Shown here one piece after another: positions 6,586-10,133 of a stretch of DNA of 10,133 nt. The DNA is from JADJLQ01 sp034439915 (GTDB lineage Bacteria > Bacteroidota > Bacteroidia > Chitinophagales > Saprospiraceae). The stretch's first letter is position 1. Each line of letters begins with the position of its first letter. Made by a program: the position numbers and the translations under genes. The stretch is from the NCBI GenBank assembly GCA_034439915.1, contig JAWXBI010000195.1, positions 1 to 10,133 of the forward strand. The letters are read 5' to 3'. Under the pieces are notes generated by a model. That model was not told where the DNA came from, ran no database searches, and saw nothing but the letters and a program-made list of their open reading frames with translations.

Positions 6586-7788
6586 ATGAATCTCACTACT
6601 GGATATCCATTTGGGCTGATCAATAATGGCCTGCCAGCATCTTATCCAAAACTGGAGTCTGATGCTAAAACAGAAGTAGCCATCATTGGAGGCGGAATTT
6701 CCGGAGCCCTAACAGCATATTACCTGGGCCATGCAGGTATCGACTGCCTGCTGGTAGATGGCCGAACCATAGGATTAGGTAGTACGTGTGCCAGCACTTC
6801 CTTGTTGCAATACGAATTGGATAACCCTTTATATAAACTGATCTCACAAGTGGGCCGGCAAGGTGCCGTGCGTGCCTATACCCTTTGCAGTGAGTCCATC
6901 GATCTGTTAGAACGTATTGCTTCAAAATTAAAATTCCCACATTTCGAAAGAAGGAACAGCCTGTATTTCGCTGCTGGGATTAAAGACGTTCAGGGATTAA
7001 AGCAGGAATACCTCGCCCGCAAAAATGCCGGCTTTCCGGTGGATTATCTGGGAAAAGGAGCAATACAAAAACATTATGGTTTTTCATCACCCGGAGGTAT
7101 TTTATCCCGGCAAGGGGCTGCAACAGATGCCTATTTATTGACTCACGCCCTGTTACAAAATGTCATTCAACAAGGGTTAAAAGTTTTTGACCGGACACGT
7201 ATTTCCAAAATTGAATATCAACGGAATGGAGTAAAATTATCTACGATGAATGGGCCAATCATCACTGCCCGCAGGATGGTCAATGCTTCTGGTTATGAGA
7301 TTACTGAATTTATTGATAAAAAGATAGTCAGTCTTCATTCCGCCTATGCCCTGGTATCAGAAAACATCTCCCCGGATAATTCTTTATGGAAGGATAAAGC
7401 GTTATTGTGGAATACTGCTGATCCTTATCTCTATATCCGGATGACCCGGGACAACAGGATCATGATTGGAGGAAGAGATGAACCATTTTACAATCCGGCC
7501 AGGCGTGATAAGCTGATCAATAGAAAGTCCGCCTTATTAAAAAAGGACTTTACAAAATTATTTCCACACACAGATCTTCTTCCTGAATTCCGATGGGCGG
7601 GTACATTTGGTTCAACCCAGGATGCACTTCCATATATTGGTACTTATGATAAGACTCCACATACCTATTATGCCTTAGGATTTGGGGGGAATGGGATCAC
7701 GTTTAGCGTGATAGCTGCAAAAATCATCCGCGATCTGATGACAGGCAGAAAAAACAAAGATGTCGACTTGTTTTCTTTTAATCGTTAG
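6586..7788 (+). CDS. FAD-dependent oxidoreductase, DAO (DadA/glycine oxidase-like) family
   Basis: This is a flavoprotein of the D-amino-acid-oxidase fold, expected to oxidise an amine or amino acid in the cytoplasm. The Rossmann motif G35-G-G37-I-S-G40 follows strand V-A-I-I. Acidic D58 at the end of strand 2 is placed to bind the FAD ribose. S-T-C-A-S-T-S-L-L-Q-Y-E (about 64-75) is the flavin-near segment seen in Bacteroidota members annotated as FAD-binding oxidoreductase. A second conserved block, A-R-R-M-V-N-A-S-G-Y (about 227-236), and the C-terminal G-F-G-G-N-G-I-T-F are typical DAO features. There is no Rieske domain or signal peptide. At 400 residues it is full length. Substrate cannot be told from sequence. 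It begins 46 bases after the YihY stop. TAACTTTA at 6565-6572 resembles a weak -7 element, so it may be transcribed separately. Confidence 0.9.
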   Translation: MNLTTGYPFGLINNGLPASYPKLESDAKTEVAIIGGGISGALTAYYLGHAGIDCLLVDGRTIGLGSTCASTSLLQYELDNPLYKLISQVGRQGAVRAYTLCSESIDLLERIASKLKFPHFERRNSLYFAAGIKDVQGLKQEYLARKNAGFPVDYLGKGAIQKHYGFSSPGGILSRQGAATDAYLLTHALLQNVIQQGLKVFDRTRISKIEYQRNGVKLSTMNGPIITARRMVNASGYEITEFIDKKIVSLHSAYALVSENISPDNSLWKDKALLWNTADPYLYIRMTRDNRIMIGGRDEPFYNPARRDKLINRKSALLKKDFTKLFPHTDLLPEFRWAGTFGSTQDALPYIGTYDKTPHTYYALGFGGNGITFSVIAAKIIRDLMTGRKNKDVDLFSFNR

Positions 7789-8150
7789 ATGGTCTGACCG
7801 GAAGGAATCTTAAACCCGGAATGTGTTAAATTCTTTGCCATCCTGAAGCCGTAACTCTATCTATTCCAGTTCCAATATTAAAGAATGGAAGGAAGTAAAT
7901 CATTTGTGCAAGGCAGGTCACTAGAGCTGGTTAAAAGATTTATTAATATTTCCCTTTAGTCGATTCAGTAGGATTAAAATGATCATCATAAAATCCCGAG
8001 TACCTTTGGACAAATCCTATCCAATCGGATTAAAAGTGACTACCTGTATTGTATTGGGTTACTCTTTCCTTTCTGAAGATATTCCCAAAACACGCTCTTG
8101 AACTATGAAACTAATTTAAAGTCTATCTGTTAACCAAAAATGACATTCCC
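7789..8150. other. 362-base intergenic stretch without a convincing gene
   Basis: No frame on either strand encodes a recognisable protein. The longest candidate noticed is a 24-codon frame at 7885-7959 without family resemblance. A perfect TAnnTTTG match (TACCTTTG) lies at 8001-8008, without a clear -33 element and 142 bases before the next start. GGATTAAAA is repeated at 7971-7979 and 8027-8035, flanking that site. No tRNA, hairpin with T-run or riboswitch-like fold is evident by eye. Confidence 0.55.
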
Positions 8151-8567
8151 ATGAGAGTAATTGGAATTGATATCGATAAAACAAAAGCCATTTTCTATGC
8201 CCTTGAAACAGATACCGCCGGAAATCAGGTACCGCTTTCAGGCAGCCTAAGGTATTTAACCTTAGAAAACGATACAGACAATTCCAGTGTAAGAGCATTT
8301 CAATCCAAAATCCATTCGTTTTTTGATGAAATTCATCCGGATAGAATTGCAATTCTCAAGCGGCAAACCAAAGGGCGGTTCAAATCCTCTCCGTTGTCCT
8401 TTAAAATTGAAGGGCTGATCCAGTGTTATGAAAAAGTGGAAGTAGAGTTTATACAACCGATGGCCGTTTCAAGTTATTATAAAAAACATGTATTTGATTT
8501 TACCCCGGAATTTGAATACCAGGTACCGGCGGCTAAACTGGCGAGTTATATGCTTGCCTTTATTTAA
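8151..8567 (+). CDS. DUF3010-like protein, probable RNase H/RuvC-like fold
   Basis: This 138-residue soluble protein is of unproven function. The N-terminus V-I-G-I-D-I-D (3-9) followed by a second strand (A-I-F-Y-A-L) looks like the first hairpin of an RNase H-like fold, with D7 as the possible first acidic residue. A central block, I-A-I-L-K-R-Q-T-K-G-R-F followed by S-F-K-I-E-G-L-I-Q, resembles the conserved core of the DUF3010 family known from gammaproteobacteria. The length is also close to that family. I assign this from remembered pattern, not from a search. The ATG at 8151 fits because the fold begins at once. There is no clear Shine-Dalgarno sequence. The neighbours (oxidoreductase, Hsp20) do not suggest a pathway. 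A nuclease activity should not be assumed. Confidence 0.6.
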   Translation: MRVIGIDIDKTKAIFYALETDTAGNQVPLSGSLRYLTLENDTDNSSVRAFQSKIHSFFDEIHPDRIAILKRQTKGRFKSSPLSFKIEGLIQCYEKVEVEFIQPMAVSSYYKKHVFDFTPEFEYQVPAAKLASYMLAFI

Positions 8568-8657
8568 AGTAAGTCTGATTTGACTTCAATGGCGACCACA
8601 AGAATTTAGCCAACTTATCTTCGTTGCGTTTAGATTTTTGGTGAATATTTTTTTTCT

Positions 8658-9038
8658 TTGTCCAAGGATTTTATTTCACCCATACCAGCCAATCATTTAA
8701 CCATGTATAGGTATTCCCGGAAAGGAAAATGGATTTTCCAATTTGTTCTGTTTTTTGTATTATCCGGGCATGGAAAAAAAGGATTTCATATCGAGTTGAA
8801 TAACGAAATCCTTACCATCTCTTCGCAAAGAGAGGATAGTCATGAATTGAAAAAAGGCGACCGTTATGCCCGGAGAGAATTCAGTTATCAGTCCTTTGCC
8901 CGTTCCTTTCACCTGCCCAAATCCGTGGTAGATGATTCTAAAATCAATGCGCGGTATGAAAATGGAGTGCTCCGGGTAAGTATTCCTAAAAAAGCGGAGG
9001 CCAAAACACTACCTCCCCGGCGGATTGCTATCAATTAA
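8658..9038 (+). CDS. Small heat shock protein (Hsp20/alpha-crystallin), N-terminal part disrupted, likely pseudogene
   Basis: From about residue 42 onward this is a clear Hsp20 core. It includes F-H-I-E-L-N-N-E-I-L-T-I-S-S, R-R-E-F-S-Y-Q-S-F-A-R-S-F-H-L-P, and the G-V-L motif in Y-E-N-G-V-L-R-V, ending in a short I-A-I tail like the I-x-I oligomerisation motif. The first 41 residues do not belong to the family and include a hydrophobic run, W-I-F-Q-F-V-L-F-F-V-L. The only starts are TTG at 8658 or ATG at 8703. The neighbouring frame reads P-G-M-E-K-K-D-F at 8764-8787, exactly the motif that should precede F-H-I-E-L. A base is therefore probably missing in the A7/T3 tracts at 8774-8786. Further upstream no clean N-terminal domain is found, so more than one lesion is likely. 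Without strand beta-2 and the N-terminal arm, chaperone function is doubtful. Confidence 0.75.
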   Translation: MSKDFISPIPANHLTMYRYSRKGKWIFQFVLFFVLSGHGKKGFHIELNNEILTISSQREDSHELKKGDRYARREFSYQSFARSFHLPKSVVDDSKINARYENGVLRVSIPKKAEAKTLPPRRIAIN

Positions 9039-9045
9039 ATTTATT

Positions 9046-9086
9046 AAGGGGGCTGACTGCTAAAGGTTAGCCACCTTATTTTTCTT
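9046..9086 (+). terminator. Intrinsic terminator after the Hsp20 gene
   Basis: AAGGGGGCTGAC (9046-9057) pairs with GTTAGCCACCTT (9066-9077) over 12 positions, with one G-A mismatch and one G-T wobble, around an 8-base loop. A T-rich tract (9079-9083 plus neighbouring T) follows directly. It starts 8 bases after the Hsp20 stop. The gap lies between convergent genes, and A/T-rich sequence on the other flank may let it also slow transcription from the opposite strand. Confidence 0.75.
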
Positions 9087-9129
9087 CACAAACGAAAGAT
9101 CTTCCCCAAAAACAACGGATCGTTTTAAC

Positions 9130-10086
9130 TTAACCTGTTGACATCAATTTCTTTAAATTCATCAAATCTGATTTCATAGCTTTTGTAACCTGATCTGGTG
9201 GAATACTTATATTTTTGGCCCCATCGTTAGCTCCGCCCAAAGGATACTCCAGATGAAGGCAAAGTGGCCCTGTGATTTTTAAATCATTCAGGCGTTGGAA
9301 ATATTTTTTAAAATCAACCACCCCCTGTCCTATAGGTACGTTTTCAACCAGCCATTTGCCGTCCTTATTTGCCCAGGTAAAATCTTTGATATCACTGGAC
9401 TTGATAAAAGGGGCCAGGATTTGTAATCCATTTGTCCAGGCATTGGCACTTTCTACCATGGCATGACGGATATCAAACTGGACCCCCAGGTAGGTCGGAT
9501 CCAGGTCTTTGATAAGATACCAGATATCCCATAAAGAAGCTCCGACATGGGTGCCGGCATGATTTTGGTAAGCCCCGTGAAGTCCATAGAGTTTGTTTAT
9601 CTCTTCCAGATCCTTAAGTTGTTTTTTTAAAGGATCCAATTGGGCTTCTATCGGTTTGTCCGTTTTAAAATCCAGCCAACCCATTCGATACATTCTGATG
9701 CCCAGCTTCGTAGCAGTTTTCAGAATTACTGCTGTATTCGGATCACGGGCCGAAGTAATGGACGTAGTCATCAGCTCCACTTTTAATCCCGCTTTATAAA
9801 TTGCGTCTACAGCCCGCGGCAAATCTTCAACTACGTTTTCAGGAAGTACATGCCCGTCTGGCCTCACGGTCAAGTCTACCCCGTTGAAACCCAATTGGGC
9901 AGCGGTGCTTGCCATAGCCTGATAATCCAGCCATTGGAGGTGTTTGGAAAATATATAAATGTCGCGCGGTATACTATTAGCTTCTTTAATCTTGATGAAT
10001 TCGGGCAAAGACCAGGTCAATGGGTAAACAGCTCCCAGAGCTCCCATACTTTTAAGGTATTGACGTCGCGAAAATTTTGATGGCAT
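9130..10086 (-). CDS. Tat-exported sugar phosphate isomerase/epimerase-like TIM barrel protein
   Basis: This is a xylose-isomerase-like (AP endonuclease 2 family) TIM barrel of 318 residues, expected to act on a sugar or related polyol outside the cytoplasm. The N-terminus has S-R-R-Q-Y-L-K at 6-12, a twin-arginine (Tat) motif, followed by a hydrophobic stretch to about residue 27. That supports export of a folded, metal-loaded protein. In the barrel, D205-I-R-H208 in V-Q-F-D-I-R-H and E280 in L-H-L-E-Y-P are placed like metal ligands. G-Q-G-V-V-D-F (253-259) is a family motif. The segment S-S-D-I-K-D (230-235) has Asp232 where many relatives carry His before the I/L-K-D, so ligand use may differ. 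The start at 10086 is set by the Tat motif. Only 47 bases upstream are visible, and operon membership is unknown. Substrate is not predictable. Confidence 0.9.
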   Translation of the reverse strand: MPSKFSRRQYLKSMGALGAVYPLTWSLPEFIKIKEANSIPRDIYIFSKHLQWLDYQAMASTAAQLGFNGVDLTVRPDGHVLPENVVEDLPRAVDAIYKAGLKVELMTTSITSARDPNTAVILKTATKLGIRMYRMGWLDFKTDKPIEAQLDPLKKQLKDLEEINKLYGLHGAYQNHAGTHVGASLWDIWYLIKDLDPTYLGVQFDIRHAMVESANAWTNGLQILAPFIKSSDIKDFTWANKDGKWLVENVPIGQGVVDFKKYFQRLNDLKITGPLCLHLEYPLGGANDGAKNISIPPDQVTKAMKSDLMNLKKLMSTG

Positions 10087-10111
10087 ATTGATTTCAAATT
10101 ATTCAGTAAAA

Positions 10112-10133
10112 CTAACCCCCAACTTCTAACCCC
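10112..10133 (+). repeat. CTAACCCC direct repeat at the window edge
   Basis: CTAACCCC occurs at 10112-10119 and again at 10126-10133, a period of 14 bases. It lies just upstream of the minus-strand isomerase-like gene. Only two copies are visible because the window ends there. It could be an upstream regulatory pair, the start of a longer array, or chance. Confidence 0.3.

Noticed and set aside
7885..7959. 24-codon frame in the gene-free stretch
   Set aside because: It is too short, has no ribosome-binding site or recognisable features, and is expected by chance.
8105..8154. Two tiny frames (Met-Lys-Leu-Ile-stop and Met-Thr-Phe-Pro-stop) before the DUF3010-like gene, the second overlapping its ATG as ATGA
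   Set aside because: Neither has a ribosome-binding site, and four-codon frames are very common by chance; the overlap alone is not evidence of coupling.
1..10133. CRISPR array, tRNA or rRNA gene, insertion sequence, prophage or toxin-antitoxin system
   Set aside because: No spaced repeats, cloverleaf-like segments, transposase or integrase motifs, or paired small toxin-antitoxin genes were seen on either strand.

Overview
The window looks like chromosomal DNA from a member of the Bacteroidota, probably an environmental Saprospiria/Chitinophagia-like lineage. The evidence is indirect. Most starts lack a Shine-Dalgarno sequence. Two intergenic sites match the Bacteroidota -7 element TAnnTTTG. 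The M13 peptidase has a lipobox of the F-S-A-C kind. The set of families (lipoprotein M13 peptidase, Rcp1-like receiver next to a PAS histidine kinase, Tat-exported xylose-isomerase-like barrel) is common in that phylum. The lineage below phylum is inference.

Layout. Positions 1-175 hold a possible 3' gene tail, a weak terminator-like hairpin and a candidate promoter. Positions 176-2221 encode an exported M13 metallopeptidase lipoprotein. Positions 2338-2835 encode an exported thioredoxin-fold protein with a CGWC motif, and 2890-3255 a small single-domain cupin. After a 227-base gap comes a tightly packed cluster: a single-domain response regulator (3483-3968), a soluble PAS-PAS sensor histidine kinase (3989-5636, frame broken at a T7 run) and a YihY/BrkB membrane protein (5640-6539) only 3 bases downstream. 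A FAD-dependent DAO-family oxidoreductase follows (6586-7788). A 362-base stretch (7789-8150) has no convincing gene. Then come a DUF3010-like protein with a probable RNase H-like fold (8151-8567) and a small heat shock protein whose N-terminal part is disrupted (8658-9038). A good intrinsic terminator follows at 9046-9086. On the opposite strand, 9130-10086 encodes a Tat-exported sugar phosphate isomerase/epimerase-like TIM barrel.

How the parts work together. The receiver, kinase and YihY genes are spaced like an operon and suggest a cytoplasmic two-component phosphorelay without a DNA-binding output. The other genes are a loose mixture of envelope, stress and metabolic functions with no obvious joint pathway. 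No mobile element, CRISPR array, tRNA, rRNA or defence system was seen. I find no convincing new system.

The most notable feature is three suspected one-base lesions in A/T homopolymers. One is certain from the protein alignment (kinase, 4221-4227). One is likely (Hsp20, 8774-8786). One is possible (receiver tail, 3878-3883). They may be sequencing or assembly errors, real gene decay, or slippage-prone switches. The sequence alone cannot separate these.
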